From Halanaerobium sp041694515 (GTDB taxonomy: Bacteria; Bacillota; Halanaerobiia; Halanaerobiales; Halanaerobiaceae): 16,276 nt of DNA. The DNA lies in NCBI GenBank assembly GCA_041694515.1, contig JASMSZ010000033.1, forward strand, positions 1 to 16,276, read 5' to 3'. The notes beneath the pieces are model-generated. The model made no database searches. It was not told where the DNA came from and was given only the letters and a program-made list of their open reading frames with translations. Every line of letters begins with the position of its first letter. Position 1 is the stretch's first letter. Shown here piece after piece: positions 6,928 through 15,318 of the stretch. A program made the translations under genes and the position numbers.

Positions 6928-8010
6928 CTAATTTGTTTTAGGGCGAGCAAAGATCATTCTACCAGCAGCTGTCTGTAATATACTGGTCACAAGTACTGAA
7001 ATATCATCTCCCAGATATTTAATTCCTTCTTCAATAACAATCATTGTCCCATCATCAAGATAAGCTACCCCCTGGCCGTTTTCTTTACCTTCCTTAATCA
7101 CTTTAACATCCATTTCTTCCCCGGGTAATACTACAGGTTTAACTGCATTTGCCAGTTCATTAATATTTAAAACATTAACTCCCTGTAATTCTGCAACTTT
7201 ATTTAAATTGTAATCATTGGTTAAAACCTTAGCTTCGGTTATCTGGGCCAGCTTAACCAGTTTACTATCAACTTCAGATACTTCTTCAAAATCATAATCT
7301 ATTATTTCTACCTGGATTTGATCATCGTTCTGCATCTGTCTTAAAATATCAAGACCACGGCGGCCTCGATTTCTTTTTAAGTCATCAGCAGAATCAGCAA
7401 TATGCTGCAGTTCTTCTAAAACAAATTCGGGAATAACAAAATTACCTTCTATAAATCCTGTTTTACAAATATCATAAATTCTACCATCAATTATAACACT
7501 GGTATCCAATATTTTATCACTGCCAGTTTTAATCTGGGGACAGTCTATCTCTTCTTTTTTTCTGGCAAATAAAAAAGAGGCTATATCCTTTTCTTTGTGA
7601 ACAGCAAGAGCAAACCCCATATAAGTAAATGTAATATTAATAAAAATTTGCAGAGGCATTCCAATCCGAGGTATTCTGGGAATAGAAAAAATAAAATTTA
7701 TAATAGCACCTGTTATAAGACCAATTATAAGACCAATTACTGCTATCACAATTTTTTTCCAACTAATCTCTTTAAATTTCAACTCAAAATCCATAATAAA
7801 ATCCAGTAATTTATTTAATAAATAAAATATTAAAAAATAACCCAATATTGCTCCCAATAAAACAGCATAAAACTGCCTGGTTAAAAAGAATTCCCCAATA
7901 TTCTGCCAGCTAAAAGTGTACTCGCTGGCAAAACCAAAAATATAAACCAGGTTGTATGCGATAACACCACCAAAAACCCCAAAAATCAAGCGCATTATTT
8001 TTTTTAACAT
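6928..8010 (-). CDS. yacL: Membrane-anchored PIN and TRAM domain protein (YacL type)
   Basis: This is a 360-aa protein with four predicted membrane segments (about 5-27, 47-69, 87-110, 118-137), then a PIN nuclease-like domain from ILDTSVIIDGRIYDI (167-181; D169 and D175 acidic residues, EE at 199-200), and a C-terminal TRAM domain (about 290-345). The layout and length match Bacillus YacL (about 366 aa), which occupies the same position after disA. The PIN fold suggests RNA cleavage and TRAM suggests RNA binding, at the membrane; the actual substrate is not known to me. I place the start at ATG 8008-8010, preceded by AAGGGGGTGA. A TTG 24 nt further upstream (8032-8034) is in frame but lies in that ribosome site and has none of its own. 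Confidence 0.9.
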   Translation of the reverse strand: MLKKIMRLIFGVFGGVIAYNLVYIFGFASEYTFSWQNIGEFFLTRQFYAVLLGAILGYFLIFYLLNKLLDFIMDFELKFKEISWKKIVIAVIGLIIGLITGAIINFIFSIPRIPRIGMPLQIFINITFTYMGFALAVHKEKDIASFLFARKKEEIDCPQIKTGSDKILDTSVIIDGRIYDICKTGFIEGNFVIPEFVLEELQHIADSADDLKRNRGRRGLDILRQMQNDDQIQVEIIDYDFEEVSEVDSKLVKLAQITEAKVLTNDYNLNKVAELQGVNVLNINELANAVKPVVLPGEEMDVKVIKEGKENGQGVAYLDDGTMIVIEEGIKYLGDDISVLVTSILQTAAGRMIFARPKTN

Positions 8011-8047
8011 TATCTCACTCTCACCCCCTTCCAAAAAAAATTACTAG

Positions 8048-8629
8048 TTAAGAATCACTATCTTTTTTCTTTTTCTCTTTCTCAGCTTTTTCCTTTTTTT
8101 CTTTTTTAGCTTTTTCTTCTTTTTCCTTCTTTTCTTGTTCTTCTTTCTCAGTAAGTGTAAATAAATCATCCATTTTTTTAGAAATGCTATCTTCATCCAT
8201 ATCTTTGGCTAAAACAAGCTCGCTGATTAATATCTGTCTTGCATTGCTTAACATTTTTTTCTCACCAGTTGACAAACCTTTTTCTCTATCTCTAATACTT
8301 AAATTTCTCACAACTTCTGCTACTTCAAATATATCACCAGTTTTTAATTTTTCCTGGTTAGCACGAAAACGACGGTTCCAGTTTTGTGACATTTTACTTT
8401 TTTCACCATTTAATAATTCAAAAACCTCATCTGCTTTTTGTTCAGAAATAACATCACGGATACCAATTTTATCAATTTTATCAACAGGAATCATAACTTT
8501 CATTTCACCAATTGGAAGTTTCATAATATAATACTCTTTTTTTTCATCTAAAATAGTCTTAGTCTCAATACCAACAATGGTTCCTGCACCATGATTAGGA
8601 TAAACGACTTTATCACCAATTTTATACAT
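8048..8629 (-). CDS. carD: CarD/CdnL-type RNA polymerase-binding transcription factor
   Basis: This 193-aa protein has the CarD N-terminal Tudor-like RNA polymerase interaction domain, starting YKIGDKVVYPNHGAGTIVGI, and the helical C-terminal domain with the conserved SQNWNRRFRANQEKLKTGD stretch. Its W84 corresponds to the tryptophan that wedges at the -10 edge of open promoters in CarD family members. From about residue 160 it ends in a low-complexity Lys/Glu tail, not expected from the roughly 160-aa family core. The start is ATG 8627-8629, 8 nt after AGAGGAG. A GTG 39 nt further upstream (8666-8668) is in frame but coincides with the predicted transcription start of the promoter at 8675-8703, so it cannot be the normal start. 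It probably leads an operon with the PIN-TRAM gene and ispD-ispF downstream. Confidence 0.93.
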   Translation of the reverse strand: MYKIGDKVVYPNHGAGTIVGIETKTILDEKKEYYIMKLPIGEMKVMIPVDKIDKIGIRDVISEQKADEVFELLNGEKSKMSQNWNRRFRANQEKLKTGDIFEVAEVVRNLSIRDREKGLSTGEKKMLSNARQILISELVLAKDMDEDSISKKMDDLFTLTEKEEQEKKEKEEKAKKEKKEKAEKEKKKKDSDS

Positions 8630-8674
8630 CTTATCCACTCCTCTTTTATGAAAGCAATAAAAATCCACCTTATA

Positions 8675-8703
8675 ATTATATCATTTTAAAAAGTCTCAGT
8701 CAA
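8675..8703 (-). promoter_or_regulatory. Sigma-A promoter of carD
   Basis: The minus strand reads TTGACT (8698-8703), 17 nt, TATAAT (8675-8680), one mismatch from consensus. The expected transcription start is near 8668, giving a leader of about 39 nt before the carD ATG. Confidence 0.88.
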
Positions 8704-8717
8704 TTTGAGCACTTTTT
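8688..8717 (-). terminator. Likely disA terminator overlapping the carD promoter
   Basis: On the minus strand AAAAAGT-G-CTCA and TGAGACTTTTT form an 11-bp stem with one bulged G and a 7-nt loop, starting 23 nt after the disA stop. Stem-A-tract and T-tract layout is terminator-like, though the GC content is low. Its loop and right arm contain the carD -35 box. Confidence 0.5.
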
Positions 8718-8740
8718 CACTTAAGTTATAACGAAGTGTA

Positions 8741-9820
8741 CTAAATATGTCTGTCAAGTAAAACCTGATCTCTAAGTCGGCGCAGTCCATCTTTAATTGC
8801 CTGGGCACGTACTTCTCCAATTCCATCTACATCATCAAGTTCATCAACTGAAGCTCGAATAATTGCCTGTAAATTTTCAAAATGTTCAACTAAATTTTCA
8901 ATAACAGGCATCGGCAGTCTTGGAATTTTACGCATTATACGATAACCGCGTGGTGAAACTGTCTCATCTAAAGCATTAACACTGCCGCTGTAGCCAAGAG
9001 CCTTACTAATTGTGTTTAAAGTTAAAATCTCATCAGAAGACCAGTCAGTTAAGTTTTCCAGGACCTTTTCTGGATCAGATGTATCCTCTTCTAATTCTTC
9101 TGAAATATAATCCTCAATTAGCAAAATACCTTCTTCTCTAACATTGCTGACAAGTTCTTCTAACTGCATTTTAATTAATCTCCCCTCTGATCCCAGTTCA
9201 GAGATATATTTTTCTATTTCCCGCTGAATTTTTAGCACCATCTCTGTCCTCTGGATAACAGTTACTACATCGGAAAGAGTAACTAAATCTTCAAATTCTA
9301 GAGCACTCAAATTAGTAAGAGCCTGATCAAAAACAGAGCGATATTTTTCTAGAGTCTGGATTGCCTGATTAGCTTTAACAAGAACCACTCTAATATCCTC
9401 TAATATATGTTTTGAATCACCCTTATAAATAGTAATAATTGATCTCCTCTGAGAAATAGCGATTACCAATTCTCCTGTCTGGCGGGCCACCCTCTCAGCT
9501 GTTTTATGTCTTGTTCCAGTCTCAGATGATTTGACAGTCGGATCAGGTATCAACTGAGCATTAGCAAATAAAATATTTTCAGCATCCTGGTCCAGTACAA
9601 TAGCGCCATCCATTTTGGCAAGTTCATATAAACGGGCAGGTGAGAGGGGAGCTTCAATCTGAAATCCATCATTAACCAGATTCATTACCTCTTCTCTGTC
9701 ACTAACAACAATCAGACCGCCTGTCTGAGCTCTTAATATGTTTTCCAGACCATTCCTAAATACTGTACCGGGAGCCAAAACCTTTAGAATATCCAATAAT
9801 CTATCATCGATTTCTTCCAT
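8741..9820 (-). CDS. disA: DNA integrity scanning protein, diadenylate cyclase DisA
   Basis: DisA makes c-di-AMP from two ATP and slows on branched DNA. The 359-aa protein matches Bacillus DisA along its length: an N-terminal DAC domain with LAPGTVFRNGLENILRA, the DGA motif at 71-73 and the ATP-binding RHR-type motif as RHK at 104-106 (SSETGTRHKTAERVA); a middle helical spine; and a C-terminal helix-hairpin-helix DNA-binding domain (DDVDGIGEVRAQAIKDGLRR). Arg to Lys in the third position of RHR is conservative and may retain activity. The ATG at 9818-9820 follows AGAGGTGA. It begins 34 nt after radA, the usual partner, and the two should share a transcript from the radA promoter. A likely terminator follows. 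Confidence 0.97.
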   Translation of the reverse strand: MEEIDDRLLDILKVLAPGTVFRNGLENILRAQTGGLIVVSDREEVMNLVNDGFQIEAPLSPARLYELAKMDGAIVLDQDAENILFANAQLIPDPTVKSSETGTRHKTAERVARQTGELVIAISQRRSIITIYKGDSKHILEDIRVVLVKANQAIQTLEKYRSVFDQALTNLSALEFEDLVTLSDVVTVIQRTEMVLKIQREIEKYISELGSEGRLIKMQLEELVSNVREEGILLIEDYISEELEEDTSDPEKVLENLTDWSSDEILTLNTISKALGYSGSVNALDETVSPRGYRIMRKIPRLPMPVIENLVEHFENLQAIIRASVDELDDVDGIGEVRAQAIKDGLRRLRDQVLLDRHI

Positions 9821-9854
9821 TGCTTCACCTCTTTTCTTATAATTTTTAAATTGC

Positions 9855-11225
9855 TTAGTTTAAAATCAGCTTTACAAATTCAGCTATATCCTTTACTGCA
9901 TCTATTTTAATTTCAGGATCAAAGGCAATATTTTTTGCATTTGCAGCTGGTATTATTACTTTTTTAAATGAAAGTTTCTTTAACTCATTTATCCTTTTTT
10001 CTATCTGACCTACTGCTCTTACTTCACCACCAAGCCCGACCTCTCCAATTACAGCTAACTCATTATCCAGTGATATATCCTTATAGCTTGAGATAACAGC
10101 CGCTATAATTGCTAAATCAAGTCCAGGTTCTTCCACATTAATACCACCAGTGATATTTAAATTAACATCATGTTCTTTAAAATCAGCTCCCAGTCTTTTT
10201 TCTAAAACAGCTAAGAGTAAAGATAGCCGCTTATAGTCAACTCCTTTAGCCAGCCTCTGGGGAGAAGGAAAAGCAGCATCTGTAACTAGAGACTGTACTT
10301 CAACCAGAAGAACTCTACTTCCCTCTAAAGCAGGAGTGATTATTGAACCTGAAACATCTGCTGATCTCTCATTAATAAAAAAACTGGAAGGATTGGCTAC
10401 TTCATTAATTCCGTCTGCTTTCATTTCAAAAACACCAATCTCATTTGTTGAACCAAAACGATTTTTTTTGGCCCGCAGCATTCTGTACATATGATAATTA
10501 TCACCTTCAAACTGCAGCACAGTGTCAACCAGATGTTCTAAAACTCTGGGACCTGCTAACTCTCCTTCTTTAGTTACATGGCCAATTAAAACTACCGGAA
10601 TCCCGGTGGTTTTTGCCAGTTTAACCAGTCTATTTGTAACCTCTTTTATCTGAGTTAGATTACCTGGAGCTGCATCTAATTCTGGAATATGGACAGTTTG
10701 AATTGAATCTACAACAATTAGAGAATAATTTTTGTTTTTAGAAATATGATTTTCTAAAACCATATAATCTCTTTCATCTAAAATGTTTAAATTTTCTTCC
10801 ATACAATTTAATCTTTCTGCTCTCATTTTTATCTGAGAAGCTGATTCTTCTCCCGAAAGATACAGAGTTTTCCCATATTTTTGACTAAAAAGAGAAGCCA
10901 CCTGAAGTATTAGTGTTGATTTACCAATACCAGGGGCTCCACCAAGTAATATCAGAGAGCCAGAAACAATACCGCCTCCCAGTACCCGATCAAGTTCAGT
11001 TATATTTGTTTGATAACGCTGACGCTTGACTGACGAAATTTTTGTAATCGGAAGGGGCTGCTTCTCCTCTCTATTCAAATTATATTTGTTTTTTTGATCT
11101 CTTGATTTATCTTCAATAACCTCTTCAAAACTATCCCAGGAACCACAGTTAGAACATTTTCCCATCCAATTAACTGATTTGTAACCACATTCCTGACATA
11201 GATAATACTTTTTTGCTTTTGCCAT
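9855..11225 (-). CDS. radA: DNA repair protein RadA (Sms)
   Basis: RadA is a RecA-like ATPase that drives branch migration in recombinational repair. The 456-aa protein has, in order, a four-cysteine zinc finger (C10, C13, C24, C27), Walker A GGAPGIGKST (95-104), a VVDSIQT Walker B-type strand (171-177), the RadA-specific KNRFG motif (254-258), and a C-terminal Lon-protease-like domain. I place the start at ATG 11223-11225, 9 nt after TAGGAG. A TTG two codons upstream (11229-11231) would be only 3 nt from that site. It is separated from clpC by about 97 bp that hold its own promoter, and is followed after 29 bp by disA. Confidence 0.96.
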   Translation of the reverse strand: MAKAKKYYLCQECGYKSVNWMGKCSNCGSWDSFEEVIEDKSRDQKNKYNLNREEKQPLPITKISSVKRQRYQTNITELDRVLGGGIVSGSLILLGGAPGIGKSTLILQVASLFSQKYGKTLYLSGEESASQIKMRAERLNCMEENLNILDERDYMVLENHISKNKNYSLIVVDSIQTVHIPELDAAPGNLTQIKEVTNRLVKLAKTTGIPVVLIGHVTKEGELAGPRVLEHLVDTVLQFEGDNYHMYRMLRAKKNRFGSTNEIGVFEMKADGINEVANPSSFFINERSADVSGSIITPALEGSRVLLVEVQSLVTDAAFPSPQRLAKGVDYKRLSLLLAVLEKRLGADFKEHDVNLNITGGINVEEPGLDLAIIAAVISSYKDISLDNELAVIGEVGLGGEVRAVGQIEKRINELKKLSFKKVIIPAANAKNIAFDPEIKIDAVKDIAEFVKLILN

Positions 11226-11268
11226 TATCAATAACTCCTAGCTCTTAATTTGTTTATATTTGTCTCTA

Positions 11269-11297
11269 ATTATATCATTTTTTACAGCATTTTACAA
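11269..11297 (-). promoter_or_regulatory. Promoter of radA-disA
   Basis: The minus strand has a perfect TATAAT (11269-11274) with TTGTAA (11292-11297) 17 nt upstream. A better -35 box, TTGACC (11302-11307), lies too far from this -10 but could pair with a weaker TAAAAA 17 nt downstream. Three TGTAAA copies occur in this region (11281-11286, 11291-11296, 11308-11313). No terminator was found after clpC, so read-through from the heat-shock operon is also possible. Confidence 0.65.
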
Positions 11298-11322
11298 GAG
11301 AGGTCAATTTACAATTTTCATT

Positions 11323-13743
11323 CTAATTTATCTCAAAATCAAATTCATCATCTTTAACATCTACAGTAATATTTCTCTTTTCTTCAAACTCTTTATCAAG
11401 TATTTTAATTGATAATGGATTTTCTATCTGACGCTGAATTGTCCTTCTTAAAGGACGAGCACCAAACTCCGAATCATAACCATCCTCTGCCAGTTTTGCC
11501 TTAGCAGCTTCGCTCATTTCGAGTTCGATTTCCTTTTCTTCCAGTCTATCTCTTAAATCATCTAACATCAGATCAACAATTTTTTTGATATGCTCTTTAT
11601 TTAGAGAATGGAAAACGATGATTTCATCCAACCTATTTAAAAACTCAGGTCTAAATGTCTTTCTAAGCTGTGACATAACATTATCTTTCATCTGTTCATA
11701 ATTTGCTTTTTCATCATTTTCTGTTTTAAATCCAAGCTGTGACTGTTTTTCTATAAAATCAGCACCAACATTAGAAGTCATAATAACAATAGTATTCTTA
11801 AAATCAACTTTACGTCCGTGAGTATCTGTTAATACACCATCTTCTAAAATTTGAAGCAGTACATTAAACACATCAGGATGAGCCTTTTCTATCTCATCAA
11901 ATAAAATTACAGAGTAGGGTCTTCTACGGACAGGCTCAGTTAATTGTCCACCTTCATCATGTCCAACATAGCCAGGAGGTGAACCGACAAGTCTGGAAAC
12001 AGAGTGTTTTTCCATATATTCTGACATATCGACCCTAATCATTGCATCCTCATCATTAAACATTGTTTCAGCTAGAGTTTTTGCCAGTTCAGTTTTACCG
12101 ACACCTGTAGGTCCTAAAAAGATAAAAGAACCAATTGGTCTTTTGGGATCTTTTAAACCAGCTCTAGCTCTACGTACAGCTTCTGATACTGCTTTAATAG
12201 CTTCGTCCTGGCCAATTACCCGTTTATGCAGTTCATCTTCCAGACGAAGCAGTCTTTCAGTCTCAGCTTCCTCAAGTTTGGTCACTGGAATACCTGTCCA
12301 GCTGGAAACAATTTCTGCAATATCTTCAGTAGTTACAACAGCTTCTGCTTTTCCTTTTTCATTTTCCCAGTTGTTTTTCAATTCTTCCAGTTCTTTTTTT
12401 AGACCTTTTTCCTTATCTCTCATTCTGGCAGCTTTTTCAAATTCCTGGTTTTTTACTGCTGCCTCTTTCTCTTTTTCTGCTTCCTCTAACTTCTGACTTA
12501 GTTCCTTAAATTCTGGTGGTCTGGTACTGTTGCTCAGTCGGACTTTAGAGGCGGCCTCATCAATTAAATCAATAGCCTTATCCGGCAAAAATCTATCGGA
12601 TATATATCGATGAGATAATACCACAGCATCTTTTATTGCCTGATCTGTAATTTTAACCTTATGATGTGCTTCATAAGGATCGCGGAGACCCTTTAAAATA
12701 TCTACTGCCTCTTCAGTAGAATTTTCTTCTACCAGTACAGACTGGAACCTTCTTTCTAAGGCTGCATCTTTTTCTATATATTTACGATATTCATCAAGAG
12801 TAGTAGCTCCTATTGCCTGTAATTCACCTCGAGCTAATGCCGGCTTTAAAATATTAGCAGCATCAATTGCACCTTCCGCAGCTCCAGCACCAACTAAAGT
12901 ATGCATCTCATCTATAAACAAAATTATATTTCCACTTTCAATAATCTCGGTCATTACTCCTTTTAAACGCTGTTCAAATTCTCCTCTATATTTTGAACCA
13001 GCTACTAAAGAACTTAAATCAAGGGATACAACTCTTTTATTTAAAAGTAACTCAGGCACATTTTCGCTGACTATCATCTGTGCCAGGCCTTCGATAATAG
13101 CTGTTTTACCAACACCAGGCTCACCGATTAGTACAGGGTTGTTTTTAGTTCTTCTACTCAAAACCTGAATAACTCTATTAATTTCTTTATCTCTACCAAT
13201 AACCGGATCCAGCTTATTTTCTCTTGCCATTTCAGTTAAATCACGGCTGTATTCATCCAGATTTTTAGTTTTTCTACCTGAGGTTTTTGATTTTTTCTGC
13301 ATAGAATTTTTACCTCCAAGTAAATCAACCACTTCATCTTTGATATTACTAATATTACTATTTAGATCCATTAAAATCCTAACAGCTACTCCTTCTCCCT
13401 CTCTGATTAAACCCAGAAGAAGATGCTCGGTTCCAATATAATTATGCCCCATTTTTCGGGCTTCATCCATTGCTAGATTCAGTACCTTTTTACTTCGCGG
13501 GGTTAAACCTATAGAACCTTTTACCTCATTTTGACCTTTACCAATCATATCAATAATTTTACTTTCTACAACTTCTTTACTAATACCATTATCTATTAAA
13601 GCACGCGCAGCAATACCCTGATCTTCTGCAATTAAACCATACAGAATATGCTCGGTTCCTACATAACTGTGTTTCAACTTTAACGCTTCCTGTTCAGCAA
13701 TACTCAAAACTTTTCTTGCTCTTTCTGTAAATTTTGCAAACAT
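11323..13743 (-). CDS. clpC: Clp protease ATP-binding subunit ClpC
   Basis: This Hsp100 unfoldase of 806 aa (Bacillus ClpC has 810) feeds proteins to ClpP. It has two N-terminal Clp-N repeats (residues 1-145), AAA domain 1 with Walker A GEPGVGKT (207-214) and Walker B ILFIDE (274-279), a middle domain with a UVR motif (about 417-452) that binds adaptors such as McsB and MecA, and AAA domain 2 with GPTGVGKT (544-551) and ILFDE (613-617). The ClpP-docking loop is LGF (670-672), a form of the usual L/I/V-G-F tripeptide. The start is ATG 13741-13743, 8 nt after AAGGAG. The in-frame GTG at 13750-13752 lies within that ribosome site. It follows mcsB by 5 nt. No clpP gene is in the window. Confidence 0.97.
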   Translation of the reverse strand: MFAKFTERARKVLSIAEQEALKLKHSYVGTEHILYGLIAEDQGIAARALIDNGISKEVVESKIIDMIGKGQNEVKGSIGLTPRSKKVLNLAMDEARKMGHNYIGTEHLLLGLIREGEGVAVRILMDLNSNISNIKDEVVDLLGGKNSMQKKSKTSGRKTKNLDEYSRDLTEMARENKLDPVIGRDKEINRVIQVLSRRTKNNPVLIGEPGVGKTAIIEGLAQMIVSENVPELLLNKRVVSLDLSSLVAGSKYRGEFEQRLKGVMTEIIESGNIILFIDEMHTLVGAGAAEGAIDAANILKPALARGELQAIGATTLDEYRKYIEKDAALERRFQSVLVEENSTEEAVDILKGLRDPYEAHHKVKITDQAIKDAVVLSHRYISDRFLPDKAIDLIDEAASKVRLSNSTRPPEFKELSQKLEEAEKEKEAAVKNQEFEKAARMRDKEKGLKKELEELKNNWENEKGKAEAVVTTEDIAEIVSSWTGIPVTKLEEAETERLLRLEDELHKRVIGQDEAIKAVSEAVRRARAGLKDPKRPIGSFIFLGPTGVGKTELAKTLAETMFNDEDAMIRVDMSEYMEKHSVSRLVGSPPGYVGHDEGGQLTEPVRRRPYSVILFDEIEKAHPDVFNVLLQILEDGVLTDTHGRKVDFKNTIVIMTSNVGADFIEKQSQLGFKTENDEKANYEQMKDNVMSQLRKTFRPEFLNRLDEIIVFHSLNKEHIKKIVDLMLDDLRDRLEEKEIELEMSEAAKAKLAEDGYDSEFGARPLRRTIQRQIENPLSIKILDKEFEEKRNITVDVKDDEFDFEIN

Positions 13744-13748
13744 TATTT

Positions 13749-14789
13749 TCACTCCTTATTTAATGTATTTCTTATAATTTCAGCTCTTTTTATATTTAAT
13801 TTTTCCTGATTCAGTTGATTATCAAAATCATATTGAAGATGAGCATCTTTAATTTTAAATAATAATTTCCTGAATAAGTCCTGATCCAATTTTTCTTCAA
13901 TTAAATTTGTATCCTGACCGAATTTAATTTTTGATAAATATTTTAAAGCCTCAGCTTCTTCTAATTGATAGGCATATTTTAAAACACCAAGTGATCTTAA
14001 AACATTATCCTTTAATTTAAGATAATTATTTCTTAATAAATATTCTCGACTTTTCCTCTCTTCAGCAATAATCTGCTGAATAACACTTTCTAACTTATCT
14101 ATTATTTCTTTCTCACTAAATCCTAAAGTTATCTGATTTGAAATCTGAAAAAGTTCGGCTTCACTATTACTGCCTTCTCCAGCTACACCTCTAACAGTTA
14201 ATCCGAATTTACCAACTGCCCCCAAAATATTATCAATTCTACCACTCAAAACAAGTGCAGGCAAATGACACATCACGGAGGCCCTTAAGGCAGTGCCCAC
14301 ATTAGTTGGACAGCTGGTTAAATAACCCCATTTATCTGAGAAAGCATATTCTATTCTTTGATCCAGCTGATCATCAAGTTGATCAATTTGCTCCCAGATA
14401 TCATTAAATTCTAAACCAGCCCTTAATATTTGTATTCTGAGATGATCTTCTTCGTTTACCATAATTGAAATATGCTTTTCATTATTTAAAAACAGTGCTT
14501 TTTGGGCAGAACTTTTTGTATGACTACTACTAATCAAATATTCTTCATGCAAAAGTAATCTTTCAATTTTATCTAAATCTTTCATTAAATAAAAATCAAA
14601 TCCATCATTAATTAAAAAATCTAATTTTAACTTAAGGCTCTCAATCAATTCATTTTTTTCGATCTGGTTACTTTTATTAGGAAATTTATATTTTTTGAGA
14701 TTTCTGGCCAGTCGAATTCTCGAACTCAAGATAACATCCTTTTCTTTACCTGATTCAGTCTGCCAATTACTTATCAAATTATGCCTCAT
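13749..14789 (-). CDS. mcsB: Protein-arginine kinase McsB
   Basis: McsB phosphorylates arginines on proteins, marking them for ClpC-ClpP and inactivating CtsR. The 346-aa protein carries the phosphagen-kinase-like catalytic core: VILSSRIRLARN (19-30), VNEEDHLRIQ (111-120), YLTSCPTNVGTALRASV (156-172) and RGVAGEGS (200-207). The C-terminal KRAEIIRNTL resembles the phosphoarginine-binding end of Bacillus McsB. The start is ATG 14787-14789, 9 nt after a GGAGG site and overlapping the mcsA stop region by 11 nt. An in-frame ATG at 14868-14870 would add 27 Lys-rich residues encoded wholly inside mcsA and unlike any McsB N-terminus, so I rejected it. Confidence 0.95.
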   Translation of the reverse strand: MRHNLISNWQTESGKEKDVILSSRIRLARNLKKYKFPNKSNQIEKNELIESLKLKLDFLINDGFDFYLMKDLDKIERLLLHEEYLISSSHTKSSAQKALFLNNEKHISIMVNEEDHLRIQILRAGLEFNDIWEQIDQLDDQLDQRIEYAFSDKWGYLTSCPTNVGTALRASVMCHLPALVLSGRIDNILGAVGKFGLTVRGVAGEGSNSEAELFQISNQITLGFSEKEIIDKLESVIQQIIAEERKSREYLLRNNYLKLKDNVLRSLGVLKYAYQLEEAEALKYLSKIKFGQDTNLIEEKLDQDLFRKLLFKIKDAHLQYDFDNQLNQEKLNIKRAEIIRNTLNKE

Positions 14790-15315
14790 TATTATCTTCC
14801 TCCATGTCGCTTTTAATTGCATGGATTTTATCTCTAATTTCTGCTGCTTTTTCAAAATTTTCCTTTTCAACAGCTGTCTGCATTTCTTTTTTTAATTCAA
14901 ATAGTTCAGATTCTGTCTCTAATTTTTGCTGAAAAGAAAGAGGATATTTACCATTATGTCGAATATTCCCATGAATTCTTTTAAATAAATTATCCAATTT
15001 TTGATCAAAAACATTAAAACATTCTTCACAGCCGAAAAGTCCTTTTTTAGTAAATTCGTGATAACTCATACCACAGTTGAGACAGACTAACTTCTGTGAA
15101 CTATCATTTGAAAAAAATGATGATTCTTTATTTGAAAATTTGTGATTTAAAATTCCTGATAAAAGACTTTGAAAACTCAAATCGGTATCATCAGAATTCA
15201 ACTGACTACTTTTTCTGGCACAATCTTCACAAAGATGTATTTCTTCTTTTTGGCCATTAATTATTCTTGTTAAATGAACAGAGGCCGCATTTTCTTCACA
15301 TCTTTCACAGAGCAT
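14779..15315 (-). CDS. mcsA: McsA, zinc-binding activator of the McsB kinase
   Basis: This 178-aa protein has four CxxC pairs: CERC and CEDC near the N-terminus (in LCERCEENAASVHLTRI and HLCEDCARKS), then CLNC and CEEC in the middle (LVCLNCGMSYHEF, GCEECFNVF). A C-terminal UVR motif follows (FELKKEMQTAVEKENFEKAA, continuing into EIRDKI). McsA binds McsB and stimulates its kinase activity, and takes part in CtsR control and metal-stress responses in Bacillus and Staphylococcus. The ATG is at 15313-15315, only 3 nt after the ctsR stop, and the gene overlaps mcsB by 11 nt, so translation across the three genes is probably coupled. Confidence 0.95.
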   Translation of the reverse strand: MLCERCEENAASVHLTRIINGQKEEIHLCEDCARKSSQLNSDDTDLSFQSLLSGILNHKFSNKESSFFSNDSSQKLVCLNCGMSYHEFTKKGLFGCEECFNVFDQKLDNLFKRIHGNIRHNGKYPLSFQQKLETESELFELKKEMQTAVEKENFEKAAEIRDKIHAIKSDMEEDNNEA

Positions 15316-15318
15316 TAT

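Noticed and set aside
8630..8668. GTG start for carD adding 13 residues
   Set aside because: It coincides with the predicted transcription start of the promoter at 8675-8703, and the conserved CarD N-terminus begins at the ATG that follows AGAGGAG.
14790..14870. Upstream ATG for mcsB adding 27 residues
   Set aside because: The added part lies inside mcsA in another frame, is Lys-rich and unlike any McsB, whereas ATG 14787-14789 has a good GGAGG site and starts where the family starts.
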